A DNA stretch of 64,000 nt, from NCBI RefSeq assembly GCF_000376445.1, contig NZ_AQXI01000001.1:776962-840961 (forward strand), in the 5' to 3' direction. The position numbers and the translations under genes are program-made. The stretch comes from Haladaptatus paucihalophilus DX253. Its GTDB lineage: Archaea > Halobacteriota > Halobacteria > Halobacteriales > Haladaptataceae. The first letter of the stretch is position 1. The number at the start of each line of letters is the position of its first letter. This document shows positions 30,820 to 38,995 of the stretch, one piece after another. The notes beneath the pieces are model-generated. The model worked only from the letters and a program-made list of their open reading frames with translations, did not search any database and was not told where the DNA came from.

Positions 30820-31015
30820 GGTACTCGAAGTCGGTTCCCCGACGACTTCGTTGTATCGACTGCTCCGCGGAAATTCCGCCGTCGCTCCCGAAACGGAGTC
30901 GGGTAGGTGAGCGTTCCGCCGACGCCCGCAAGTGCGTTCTCCGAAAGGGTGGAACCTGAAACGCCTCGTCGGGCAAGTCGAACGGATTCTCGAATCCGGC
31001 ATCGACGGTCGTCCG

Positions 31016-31633
31016 TTAGCGTCGCCCGAACGTCGCCGTGAACCGCGACCGGCCGACTCGGTTCCCGTCCATCGCGCTGAACAGCGCGTCCCGTTCTGTC
31101 CCCGCGTCGAGCTGTAGCTCGCGTTCGAGGAGGTACAGCGTAAACCGGTAGGTGTGCGGCCCGCCGCCCGTCGGCGGGCAGGGATCGCGGTAGCCGATTT
31201 CGCCGAATCCGTTGGTTCCCTGCCGCGCGCCGTCGAGCGACCCGACCGTCCGCCGCCGTGGCACGTTTTTCGGCACCGTCGTCGTCCCCGGCAGGAGGTT
31301 CCACAGCAACCAGTGGGTGAACGTCCCGCTCGGCGCGTCCGGGTCGTCGACCACGACGGCGAGCGAGTTCGCGTCGTCGGGCACCGACCCGATTTCGAGC
31401 GGCGGCGAGACGTCATTACCGCTGCAGGTGAACTCGGTCGGAACGCTGGCACCGTCCTCGAACGCGGGTGTCGTGAATTCAGTCATGGTGTCGCTCCGTT
31501 CGGTTGTTCGCGTCGATTCCGTTCCCGTCGGGCGGTCGCTCCGGCCGTCGCCGTCGCGGCGAACGCCAGCACACCCCGCCAGGGCGACGCCTCCCCCACC
31601 CAATCCCACGAGGACGGTTCGTCGTCGGAGCAT
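31016..31633 (-). CDS. PEBP/YbhB-YbcL family lipoprotein
   Basis: A 205-aa protein of the phosphatidylethanolamine-binding (Raf kinase inhibitor-like) family. The N-terminus has MLRRRTVLVGLGGGGVALAGC, a Tat-like signal with lipobox, which is unusual for this normally cytoplasmic fold. The PEBP domain includes FTCSGNDVSPPLEI, VVDDPDAPSGTFTHWLLWN, and YRDPCPPTGGGPHTYRF, matching the anion-binding pocket. Export suggests lipid or small-anion binding at the cell surface. The ATG at 31633 is chosen because upstream codons have no signal sequence. Confidence 0.9.
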   Translation of the reverse strand: MLRRRTVLVGLGGGGVALAGCAGVRRDGDGRSDRPTGTESTRTTERSDTMTEFTTPAFEDGASVPTEFTCSGNDVSPPLEIGSVPDDANSLAVVVDDPDAPSGTFTHWLLWNLLPGTTTVPKNVPRRRTVGSLDGARQGTNGFGEIGYRDPCPPTGGGPHTYRFTLYLLERELQLDAGTERDALFSAMDGNRVGRSRFTATFGRR

Positions 31634-31711
31634 TACGTGGTATTTCGCGGCGCGCGGTAAAATGCCCTGTTGCCGTCGGTTTAAGTGCGTGGGCGTCCTT
31701 CCCTCGGGTCG

Positions 31712-31876
31712 ATGGCGGAACTCAACCGACCCGAACGACGGCAGTGCGTCGAGTGCGGACGCGAGGATTCGTGGGACGATTCGACGCACAACTGGCGAAT
31801 CGCTGGCGAGGAAGGCAGACCCTTCTGCATCCACGAGTGGGACATCAACGGCTCGCACAACCCGATTCGGAATTGA
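31712..31876 (+). CDS. HEWD family small zinc-finger-like protein
   Basis: A 54-aa protein with CVECGR and a later FCIHEWDINGSHNPIRN, the HEWD signature that names this haloarchaeal family. Two or three Cys with His suggest one zinc. A TATA-like GGTTTAAG lies about 27-35 bases before the ATG. The function is unknown; these proteins are common and short in haloarchaea. Confidence 0.75.
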   Translation: MAELNRPERRQCVECGREDSWDDSTHNWRIAGEEGRPFCIHEWDINGSHNPIRN

Positions 31877-32201
31877 ATCAGGTCGAAGAAGAGCGAATGG
31901 GTGTAAGGTGGACTCGACCGAAATGGGATTGGACCGGGATGGGACTTAACCGGAATGGGATTCGGCCGATGATTCGACTTGGCCGATGATTCGACTTGGC
32001 CGATGATTCGACCACTAGCGAGTGGTGACTCGGCCCCTAGCGCGTGACTGGTTCAACACTAGGTTGGGATGGTTTGGCGGCTAGGTCGATGACAGTTCGA
32101 CGGCTAGAGAGAAGACCGTTCGTGCGGTTGCGTTCGGCCGCGACAGCTTCCACACCCCACCGAACCAATAGGATTAACTCGCCAGAATTTGATATGTCGA
32201 A
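31877..32201. repeat. Spacer with degenerate then exact 17-bp tandem repeats
   Basis: No gene is supported here. From about 31917 the sequence repeats with a period of 16-17 bases: three degenerate copies with ACCGGNATGGGA cores, then near-exact copies of GGCCGATGATTCGACTT at 31964-31980 and 31981-31997, and a partial one at 31998-32012. Further on are several GGCTAG-type words with no clear frame. A weak TATA-like GGATTAACTC at 32171-32180 could serve the structured RNA that follows. Confidence 0.75.
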
Positions 32202-32262
32202 CGAAGCAAACCGGGGTATTTGCCGAAAGGCCAGTGTAGGAGCACTGACCCCGTTTGCTTCG
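32202..32262 (+). ncRNA. Candidate three-way-junction structured RNA
   Basis: Fully nested pairing is visible on the plus strand. The closing stem pairs 32202-32217 with 32248-32262: 15 base pairs with one bulged C at 32211 or 32212. Inside are two abutting hairpins: GCC-GAAA-GGC (32222-32231, a GNRA tetraloop) and CAGUG-UAGGAG-CACUG (32232-32247). Only AUUU (32218-32221) is an unpaired junction strand. It sits 14 bases before the ATG of a short ORF and its 3' closing strand can also pair with a sequence touching that ATG. I do not recognise a known riboswitch or ribozyme class. A palindromic mobile repeat is an alternative reading. Confidence 0.6.
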
Positions 32263-32275
32263 AGAGGCTCGAAGC
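32257..32275 (+). promoter_or_regulatory. Alternative hairpin abutting the start codon
   Basis: GCTTCGAG (32257-32264), loop AGG, CTCGAAGC (32268-32275) is a perfect 8-bp stem ending at the base before the ATG. Its 5' arm overlaps the 3' strand of the closing stem of the junction RNA at 32257-32262, so the two folds exclude each other. A purine-rich GAGAGG (32262-32267) that could serve as a ribosome-binding site is partly paired in the hairpin. Confidence 0.6.
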
Positions 32276-32464
32276 ATGTCGAACAACGAACCTTCTTCGG
32301 AAAAACGTATCGCCACCGAACAGACGCTCCTCCGCCTTGGCGCGGTGTCCCCCGAGAACGTGAGTGAAGAGTTACTGCTCGACATTCACGATTTGTTCGA
32401 GGAGCACGGTATCCCCATGCACAGCGTTTCGGTCGAACGCTGGCGCACTGGGTACGTCTGTTAG
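32276..32464 (+). CDS. Hypothetical 62-residue acidic protein
   Basis: A small ORF with normal haloarchaeal codon choice, acidic composition and a predicted helix (LLLDIHDLFEEHGIPM), ending RTGYVC. I recognise no family. It lies immediately behind a structured leader and an alternative hairpin, and is followed by a U-rich tract at 32486-32492 that could terminate transcription. The frame has only 63 codons, so protein status is not proven. Confidence 0.5.
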   Translation: MSNNEPSSEKRIATEQTLLRLGAVSPENVSEELLLDIHDLFEEHGIPMHSVSVERWRTGYVC

Positions 32465-32483
32465 TTGGATAAGGATACCGGGA

Positions 32484-32492
32484 ATTTTTTTA
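32484..32492 (+). terminator. U-rich terminator candidate
   Basis: A run of T residues (AATTTTTTT at 32484-32492) follows the stop of the small ORF by 20 bases. Archaeal RNA polymerase stops at such tracts without needing a hairpin. Confidence 0.5.
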
Positions 32493-33321
32493 AACAGATT
32501 CGCTACGAACAAGACTGTCTCCGTTCGACATTACCGATACCGGTGTAGAGCGAACCTCGAACGCTTCCGTCTGTTCGCGTCGGGGTGGCGTTGGTTTTCT
32601 ATGACTGCAACTACAGACGTCGATGAAACCGCGACCGCACCGCAACAGCCACACCCTCCCCAACCGATTGCGTTCCTCACTCCGAAAGAGCACGCTCTTT
32701 CGTGCTCTCGCTCGCTCCGCTCACGAGAACTTCGTTGCGGTACCTGCGGGCCACGGCCGCAGGTCAGCGAGACGCGACGCGTCTCGCAAGTCTCATCCCT
32801 CGCACGCTTCAGCGGGACGACGCGGCCGAGGATGGCCACGTCGTCCCGCCAGCGCGCGCCACGATGGAACGCCGAGTTGCGTGGAACTGAATCGATTCTT
32901 CGGGCGCGTGCACCAACAACCCCGAGGACGCTCCGTCCGAGGGGTTGCTTGGTTATCACGCGAGGGATGAACGAAACGAAGTGGAGTGAATCGGTTGGGG
33001 AGGGTGTGGCTGTCGCGGTGCGGTGCTGGGTGGGATTGAAAGGGGCCGAACGCTCGCGCTTGCATGGTCGGCTCAGCGGCCACTATCGCGGACCAGGCGG
33101 TGCGGAGAGGTCCGCGATATGTCGGCTGAGCGACCGCGAGCGGGCGGGGGCTTTCGGAGTCAAGTTCACTGTTGCTCCACTCGGAGCATCCTCGCAAGTA
33201 ATCTCATCTCGTAGCGAGCGTGGCGGGGGTGTTCGAGAATTTCGGCACGTCCGTCTCGACTGAACTACGACGGAGAAAACTGGTAAATCGAAGTAACCGC
33301 TTCTCGCTTCGCGTTCGTCGG
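32493..33321. repeat. Hairpin-rich gene-free island with 36-bp inverted repeats
   Basis: No gene is supported in these 829 bases; open frames end in palindromes. The segment 32634-33024 is bounded by 36-bp inverted repeats (32634-32669 and 32989-33024, one mismatch). Inside and just beyond are long stems: GCGAGACGCG-A-CGCGTCTCGC (32767-32787), GCGGGACGACG with CGTCGTCCCGC (32812-32849), CAACCCCGAGGACG with CGTCCGAGGGGTTG (32917-32947, mismatched GA steps) and TATCGCGGACC with GGTCCGCGATA nested in GCTCAGC/GCTGAGC and CGCTCGCG/CGCGAGCG (33051-33142). This may be a non-autonomous mobile or REP-like element. Confidence 0.75.
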
Positions 33322-34491
33322 TCAGAGGTCAATGAGTTCGACGTTTTCGGCGGCCGCTTTGGCCAGTTCGAATAGGTCGTCGGGTTCGGCGTTCTGGGCG
33401 ATTTCGTGGGTGGCGTTGGTTTCGGGGTAGTCGGGTGCGAGGCGGTTACAGCCAGCGGGAATCGTGGAGTCGGTGTAGGTGTCGATGCGGCGGGCGCGGG
33501 CCACGATGTCGCTCTTGTCCATCGTGAGGAGGGGGCGATGGATGGGCATGGTCGTGGCCGTACCGACCACGCCGAGATTCCGCGCGGTCTGGCTGGACTT
33601 CTGCCCGATGGCTTCGCCGGTGACGATGCCGTGGGCGGACTCCTCGCGGGCGATGTGCTCGGCGACGCGGTACATGAACCGGCGGAAGACGAGCATTCGG
33701 GCGGGACCGACCTCCTCGCCGAGGAGTGTCATCGCCTCGCCCGCCGGGACCTTCCGGACGCGCATGTCCTGTTCGGGGGCGTATTTGGCGAGTTTGCGAA
33801 CCGTTTCGACGGCGCGGGCACGGTGGTCGATACCGCCGTAGTCACCCAAATCCAGGTAGACGGGGATCACGGGACTGCCGCGCTTCATGACCTCCCACGT
33901 GGCGACGGGGGAGTCGATGCCGCCGCTGACGAGCGAGACGAGTTTCGTCTGGGTGCCGAGCGGGAGTCCGCCCGGCCCGTCGCGTTTTTCGAGGAAGACG
34001 AAGGCCTCGTCGTCGCGCACCTCGACGGAGAAGGTGATGTCGGGGTCGTCCAAGTCGACCTCGGGGTTCTCGACGGCGTTCCAGACGGCGGTACCGCCCT
34101 CGCGTTCGAGTTCCGCGCTGGTGAACGGATGGTCCTTCGAGGAGCGCCGGGCGCGTACGGCGAAAGTCCCCTCGTGGTAGTGCTCGCGGGCGGCGTCGGC
34201 CAGCGTCTCCTCGATGACCGCCTGTTCCGGCGAGACGACGGCGGCGGCGCTCGCGGACTGGACGCCGAAGGTGTCGGCCGCCGCGGTCGTCGCTTCCTCG
34301 ACGTTCTCCTCGGTCGCGTGGACGAGGAGGCGCGACCAGCGGCGTTCGACCTCGGCGTCGATACCGCGGTCCGCGAGTATCGCGGCGATGTTGTCGCGGA
34401 GCCGTCGCTCCATCTCGGTCTGCACTTTCCCGCTTTTCACGCCCACGTCGCCGTGCCGGACGAGGACGGTATCGGCTCCCGACGGATGCAT
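33322..34491 (-). CDS. thiI: tRNA 4-thiouridine synthase ThiI (archaeal form)
   Basis: Adenylates U8 of tRNA and inserts sulphur. The 389-aa protein has an N-terminal ferredoxin-like and THUMP domain (to about residue 170) and a PP-loop ATPase (SLVSGGIDSPVATWEVM). It has no rhodanese domain, as expected for archaeal ThiI, where sulphur comes from another source. TGEAIGQKSSQTARNL is another family motif. In some organisms ThiI also feeds thiamine synthesis. The ATG at 34491 is chosen over one five codons upstream. Confidence 0.95.
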   Translation of the reverse strand: MHPSGADTVLVRHGDVGVKSGKVQTEMERRLRDNIAAILADRGIDAEVERRWSRLLVHATEENVEEATTAAADTFGVQSASAAAVVSPEQAVIEETLADAAREHYHEGTFAVRARRSSKDHPFTSAELEREGGTAVWNAVENPEVDLDDPDITFSVEVRDDEAFVFLEKRDGPGGLPLGTQTKLVSLVSGGIDSPVATWEVMKRGSPVIPVYLDLGDYGGIDHRARAVETVRKLAKYAPEQDMRVRKVPAGEAMTLLGEEVGPARMLVFRRFMYRVAEHIAREESAHGIVTGEAIGQKSSQTARNLGVVGTATTMPIHRPLLTMDKSDIVARARRIDTYTDSTIPAGCNRLAPDYPETNATHEIAQNAEPDDLFELAKAAAENVELIDL

Positions 34492-34542
34492 AGCCGGGCA
34501 TAACAAGCGGCGAGATAAACGACTGTCGAAGGCGTGCCGGTA

Positions 34543-35742
34543 TTAGAAGGTCGTCACGTCGCCGTCGATGGCCCGCTTCGTGATGCTCGATACGTCCGCC
34601 AGTTCCTCGTCCACGATGTCCACGATTTCGGGTTCGATGTCGCTCAGTTCGACGCCTTCCTCGGTGACGACGTGGGCGTCCGCCACGTGCGGTTCGTCGA
34701 TGGGGCGGCCGATTTGCGAGAGGAGGCGAACCCGCATGTCGCGGATGCCGTCCACTTCGGCGACGACGGTTTCGGCAATTTCCGTGCTCAGCAGGTTGTA
34801 AATCTTCCCGATGTGGTTGACGGGGTTCTTGCCGCTCGTGGCTTCCATGCTCATCGAGCGGTTCGGCGTGATGAGACCGTTCGCGCGGTTACCGCGGCCG
34901 ACGGAGCCGTCGTCGCCCATCTCGGCGCTGGTGCCGGTCGTCGTGAGGTAGATGCTCTCGTCGTCGTCGGCGGTGTTGACGTAGACGTTCACCTCGCGGT
35001 CGGTGTACTCGCACGCGACCTGATGGGTGTAATCGCGGACCGCCTCGACCATCGCGTCGTACTCCTCGCGGTTTTCGACGTATTTGTCCACCATCGCGGC
35101 GGCGACGGTCACGTCGATGGTGTCGCGCTCGCGCTTGCCCATGATTTTCACGTCGGGGCCGAGCGCGGGGTTGTCCGCCGCGAACTCGCCGTTGAGCCGT
35201 CGTTCGGCGTTCAGCACGATTTGTTCGGTTTCGGAGAGGGGGGCGTGGCCGACGCCGAAACTCGTGTCGTTCGCCATCGGAACCGTCGCGCCCTCCTCGG
35301 AGAAGACGTCTTGGAGGTCGCCGCTTCCCTCCCCGAGTTTCACGTCGATGATGACGTCACGGCCGACGTCGAGTTCGGGGATGTTCTCGTGGAGGTACTC
35401 GCGCGCGGCGTCGAGCGCCACGGTGTCGGTCGGGATTTTCGTTCCTTCGTATTCCTTTGTCGCGCGGCCGACGATGAGGATGTAGATGGGTTCGACGAGT
35501 TCGCCGCCGCCGAACCGCGGGTTCGAACTCCCGGCGACGAGTTGCGCCTCGTCCGTGTTGTAGTGGAGGACTTTGCCCACGCGGTCGAGATACGTCTGCG
35601 AGAGCGCGCTAGAGACCGCTTCCGCGATACCGTCACAGATGGAGTCGGGGTGGCCGATTCCCTTTCGTTCGACGATTTCGATGTCCTGATCTTCGACCGC
35701 CCGACGGTCGATAGGTTCCACCTGAATGTTCCGCTCGGTCAT
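34543..35742 (-). CDS. mat: Archaeal S-adenosylmethionine synthetase
   Basis: Makes S-adenosylmethionine from methionine and ATP, the cell's methyl donor. The 399-aa protein belongs to the archaeal MAT type, unlike bacterial Met[23 protein letters not shown] (in part), [13 protein letters not shown] and [20 protein letters not shown]. The ATG at 35742 gives the canonical N-terminus [16 protein letters not shown]-like AGTTATAG lies about 25-35 bases upstream on the minus strand. Confidence 0.97.
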   Translation of the reverse strand: MTERNIQVEPIDRRAVEDQDIEIVERKGIGHPDSICDGIAEAVSSALSQTYLDRVGKVLHYNTDEAQLVAGSSNPRFGGGELVEPIYILIVGRATKEYEGTKIPTDTVALDAAREYLHENIPELDVGRDVIIDVKLGEGSGDLQDVFSEEGATVPMANDTSFGVGHAPLSETEQIVLNAERRLNGEFAADNPALGPDVKIMGKRERDTIDVTVAAAMVDKYVENREEYDAMVEAVRDYTHQVACEYTDREVNVYVNTADDDESIYLTTTGTSAEMGDDGSVGRGNRANGLITPNRSMSMEATSGKNPVNHIGKIYNLLSTEIAETVVAEVDGIRDMRVRLLSQIGRPIDEPHVADAHVVTEEGVELSDIEPEIVDIVDEELADVSSITKRAIDGDVTTF

Positions 35743-35807
35743 TATATCGGATTCGCAGTCACGGATTCTATAACTTGCGGAAACGCTTTCGACCACAGGT
35801 ATTACCG

Positions 35808-36347
35808 TTACTCATCTTCGAGCAGCAATCCGAGATACGACGTTCGTATCTGGTCGTCGGGGTCGAGACCGAGTTCGTGAAGGACCTCGTAAGCACCCAC
35901 GCGGGCGGATTCGACACCCGCTTCGTTCGTCTCGGTTTCGACCTCGACGAACTCGCCGAGCCCCGTCACGACGTCGAGGCTGACGACGTAGCTATCCAGT
36001 TCGTAGCGTTCGCGTTCCTTGTGGACGGTCGCCGCCGATTCGAACCCGAGCGCCGAGAGCAGTTGGTCCACGGTTTCCCCGTCGCCGACCACGGTCTCGT
36101 GTTCCTTGCGCGTCTTCGATTCCTGCTCGACCAACGGCCCCTTGTAGGTCACGACCTCCACCGCGTCGTCGTCGTCCGCCTCCCGCCGGATGCGGAGCGC
36201 TTCGTCGGTCTCCGCGAAGTCACGGTGGGGAGCGTCGTAGTAGAAATCCTCCTGCGTCACCGTGCCGAGCGAGCGGGCGTCGAGTTCGTGAAGGCGTTCC
36301 CGGACCGTCTCGTGGTCGGCCCGGACCTTCACTTCGACTTCGTACAT
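35808..36347 (-). CDS. CYTH domain protein (class IV adenylate cyclase-like)
   Basis: A 179-aa CYTH (triphosphate tunnel metalloenzyme) protein. The signature EVEVKVRAD is the ExExK motif at residues 3-7; further tunnel residues appear as ALRIRRE, VTYKGP, and VHKERERY. Archaeal members are annotated as class IV adenylate cyclases or thiamine/inorganic triphosphatases; which one cannot be told from sequence. It precedes the S-adenosylmethionine synthetase gene on the same strand with a 65-base gap. Confidence 0.9.
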   Translation of the reverse strand: MYEVEVKVRADHETVRERLHELDARSLGTVTQEDFYYDAPHRDFAETDEALRIRREADDDDAVEVVTYKGPLVEQESKTRKEHETVVGDGETVDQLLSALGFESAATVHKERERYELDSYVVSLDVVTGLGEFVEVETETNEAGVESARVGAYEVLHELGLDPDDQIRTSYLGLLLEDE

Positions 36348-36395
36348 GCTCGGGACGAAGGGGGCGGGAGTCAAAAGCACACCGTGTCGGCGAAA

Positions 36396-37328
36396 TCACG
36401 CCGTTCGCGTCGCTGCCGTGTCCCGTTCCGCTCCGTTCGCTCCACCAGCGACGCCGAGATAATCGGCGAGGGTTCGCAAGTCGCTCGCCTCGCGGTCGAA
36501 CGCCCGAACGTCGTTTTCCGACACCGTGTTGTCGAACTTCAGCGACCGATACTGGTCCGAACCCATGGGAACGAACGGAATCGCGTCCGCGACCGTCAGC
36601 CCGATTCCGGCGAGCGGCATCGGAATCGGCAGGACGGCGACCGACTTCCCGTCGGCGCGATAGGCGAGTTTCGCCACGTCGGCGAGGGTGAGCACCTCGG
36701 GCCCGCCGAGGTCGTAGGCGCGTCCGAGGCGGGCGTCGTCCTCCACGCAGTCGGCCAGTATCGGCGCGAGGTCGCCCACCCAAATCGGCTGGAACCGCGT
36801 CTTCCCGCCCCCCGGCAGTCCCGTCACGTACGGCGTGGTGAGCACCTTCGTGAACGAGACGAACTCGCCGCCGTCGCCGAAGACGACCGACGGACGCACG
36901 ATGACCCACTCCAGCGACGAGTCGCGGACGACTTCCTCGGCTTCGCCCTTCGCCCGGATGTAGGCGGTCGTTCCGCCCGGGTCGGCACCCAACGCGCTCA
37001 TCTGGACGAGTTTCGGGACGCCGTGCTCTTCGGCCGCCCGAACGACGTTTTCCGTCCCACCGAGGTGGACCGACTCGTGGCTCGCGCCGCTCGGCGGCTT
37101 GAACAGCGGCGAGAGCGCGACGAGGTTGACCACGGCGTCACGGCCCGAAAACGCGCCTTCGATGCTTTCGTAGTCGGTCACGTCGCCCGAGACCGTCTCG
37201 ACTCCAGTCGGAAGGTCCGAATCCCGCGGCGAGCGCGAAAGCACCGTCACGTCGTGTCCCCGCCCGTGCAGTTCCTCCGTGAGCGCCGTTCCGACGAACC
37301 CGCTGCCGCCGACGATGAGTACTCGCAT
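36396..37328 (-). CDS. NAD(P)-binding protein of the complex I NDUFA9 / NmrA-like type
   Basis: A 310-aa atypical short-chain dehydrogenase with a Rossmann glycine motif VGGSGFVGTAL. Conserved segments VSGDVTDYESI, NLVALSPLF, SALGADPGGTTAYIRAKGEAE and IVRPSVVFGDGGEFV match archaeal and bacterial homologues of NDUFA9, which often function in quinone or respiratory-chain settings, or as nucleotide sensors. Substrate unknown. It is followed at once by the CYTH gene on the same strand. Confidence 0.85.
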   Translation of the reverse strand: MRVLIVGGSGFVGTALTEELHGRGHDVTVLSRSPRDSDLPTGVETVSGDVTDYESIEGAFSGRDAVVNLVALSPLFKPPSGASHESVHLGGTENVVRAAEEHGVPKLVQMSALGADPGGTTAYIRAKGEAEEVVRDSSLEWVIVRPSVVFGDGGEFVSFTKVLTTPYVTGLPGGGKTRFQPIWVGDLAPILADCVEDDARLGRAYDLGGPEVLTLADVAKLAYRADGKSVAVLPIPMPLAGIGLTVADAIPFVPMGSDQYRSLKFDNTVSENDVRAFDREASDLRTLADYLGVAGGANGAERDTAATRTA

Positions 37329-37422
37329 ACTACCCCTTCGTCGGTCAGGGCCTTGACGACACTCCCTGACGTGTTCGACACGGGTCGTCGTTTGCGAACG
37401 CGGAGGTCGTGAAACCCGGTCG

Positions 37423-38922
37423 TCACTCCGGGAGTTCGCCGACGAATTCGTACTCTCGGGGTCGCTTGTACTCCTCGAGCGCGTCGCTCCGGACGCAGTG
37501 GTCGTCGAGGTCGGCCGCCGTGAGGTCGCCGTCCGCGACGATGAACGCCTTCGGCACCTCCCCCCACTCGTCGTCGTCGATACCGACGACGGCGGTTTCC
37601 TCGACGTTTGGATGCTCCGCGAGCACCGCCTCGACGTTCTCCGGGTAGATGTTCTCCCCGACGTATTTTATCAGGTCGCGTAGCCTGCCGGTCATGGCGA
37701 AACAGCCGTCCTCGGTCTCGATGCAGGCGTCGCCGGTGAAGTACCAGTCGCCTTCGAACGCGTCTTCGGCACTCTCGTAGTCGTGCAGGTAGCCCTCGAA
37801 CGCTCCGGGACAGTCGCGGTGGACGATGAGTTCTCCCTCGCGTTCCGCCTCGACCGTCGCCGTCGGGTCGTGTTCGTCGATTTCGACGATTCGCATCCCG
37901 TCCACCCCCGCGTACCCGAACGTCCGCGGGTCGTCCCGGTGTCGGAGATTCACTTTCGTGTATGGCGGGAATATCTCCGTCATCCCGTACGTGTTGTAGA
38001 TGTAGTCGGGGTCGATGACGCGCTTGGTCGCGTCGAGCAGGTCCTCGCTCATCGGCGCTCCGGAGAAGCTGATTATTTCCACGGAATCGAACACGTCGCG
38101 GTCCCCGTCGGTGTCGTCCCCGTCCTCCGACCCGAGCAACCGCTCGTACATCACGGGCGCTTCGTGGAGGACGGTGACGTTCTCCTCCGCGATTATCCGT
38201 CGATACTGCTCCCGGTCGAATTCGGGCACCGGAATGTACGTGCCGCCCGTCAGTACCGTGGACAGCAACATCCCGTGAACGCCGAGTGTGTGAAAGAGGT
38301 GAATCCTACCGAGGACGGTCTCCCCGTCGTACATCCGCTGACTGTGGACGTTCAGAAAGACCCTCTCGACGCCGCCTCGGTGCGTAATCTCGATTCCCTT
38401 CGGGTCTCCGGTCGTCCCGGAACTGTACTGGATGACACTGCCGTCGTCCGGCAGTATCGACACCGAAACCCGCTCGTCAACGTCACGGACCAATCGTTCG
38501 TAGCCGTTCACGTCGGGAGCGGAGACGTCGGCGGTCGTGACGAACGTCTCGCAGTCCAGTTCGTCCCGGAGGTCGAGCACCTGCTCCGCGATTGGCCCAC
38601 CGAACACCAACATCGACAGGTCGGCGTCCGAAACGAAGTATCGCAACGTCTCGTCGCTGCTGTGGAAGTTGAAGGGGACGGCGACGGCACCGACTCGCTG
38701 CACCGCGAGGAACAAAAAGACGTGTTTCGGCGTATTCGGGAGGGCGAGCCCGATTCTCTCCCCCTTCTCGATGTCGAACGCTCGAAACCCGGCGGCGAGC
38801 CGTTCGACCCGCTCGTCCACGTCGGCGTAGGTGAACCGTCGGTCGGTTATCGGGTCGACGACGGCGGTTCGGTTGGGCGTCCGCTTCACCGTGTTTCGAA
38901 ACAGCTCACTAACGTTCCACAT
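37423..38922 (-). CDS. AMP-dependent acyl/aryl ligase lacking its C-terminal lysine segment
   Basis: A 499-aa adenylate-forming enzyme (ANL family). The P-loop motif is IQYSSGTTGDPKGIE; YNTYGMTEIFPP and GDACIETEDGCF are further core motifs, with RLRDLIKYVGENIYPENVE the hinge. The C-terminal domain stops at EFVGELPE, just before the usual segment with Gly-Lys, whose lysine positions the carboxylate during adenylation. No lysine follows in the stop-bounded frame. Thioester formation alone may remain. It may activate an aromatic or fatty acid for the cluster; substrate unknown. AT-rich sequence upstream holds its promoter. Confidence 0.85.
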   Translation of the reverse strand: MWNVSELFRNTVKRTPNRTAVVDPITDRRFTYADVDERVERLAAGFRAFDIEKGERIGLALPNTPKHVFLFLAVQRVGAVAVPFNFHSSDETLRYFVSDADLSMLVFGGPIAEQVLDLRDELDCETFVTTADVSAPDVNGYERLVRDVDERVSVSILPDDGSVIQYSSGTTGDPKGIEITHRGGVERVFLNVHSQRMYDGETVLGRIHLFHTLGVHGMLLSTVLTGGTYIPVPEFDREQYRRIIAEENVTVLHEAPVMYERLLGSEDGDDTDGDRDVFDSVEIISFSGAPMSEDLLDATKRVIDPDYIYNTYGMTEIFPPYTKVNLRHRDDPRTFGYAGVDGMRIVEIDEHDPTATVEAEREGELIVHRDCPGAFEGYLHDYESAEDAFEGDWYFTGDACIETEDGCFAMTGRLRDLIKYVGENIYPENVEAVLAEHPNVEETAVVGIDDDEWGEVPKAFIVADGDLTAADLDDHCVRSDALEEYKRPREYEFVGELPE

Positions 38923-38995
38923 CGTTTTAGTTGATATAAATTATAATATAAAATCTCTACGACGCTCATGTATTCGTCGTGAGTCCGCACGCGGT

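Noticed and set aside
32202-32262. Hammerhead ribozyme
   Set aside because: It is a three-way junction with a GAAA loop, but the conserved CUGAUGA core and cleavage-site context are absent.
32044-32367. 107-codon frame covering the structured RNA
   Set aside because: It crosses the repeat array and all three RNA stems, and has no family or codon support; a short in-frame start at 32194 may simply be a duplicate of the ATGTCGAAC word.
32364-33263. 299-codon frame through the hairpin island
   Set aside because: It reads through every palindrome and two inverted repeats, with composition typical of non-coding GC-rich DNA.
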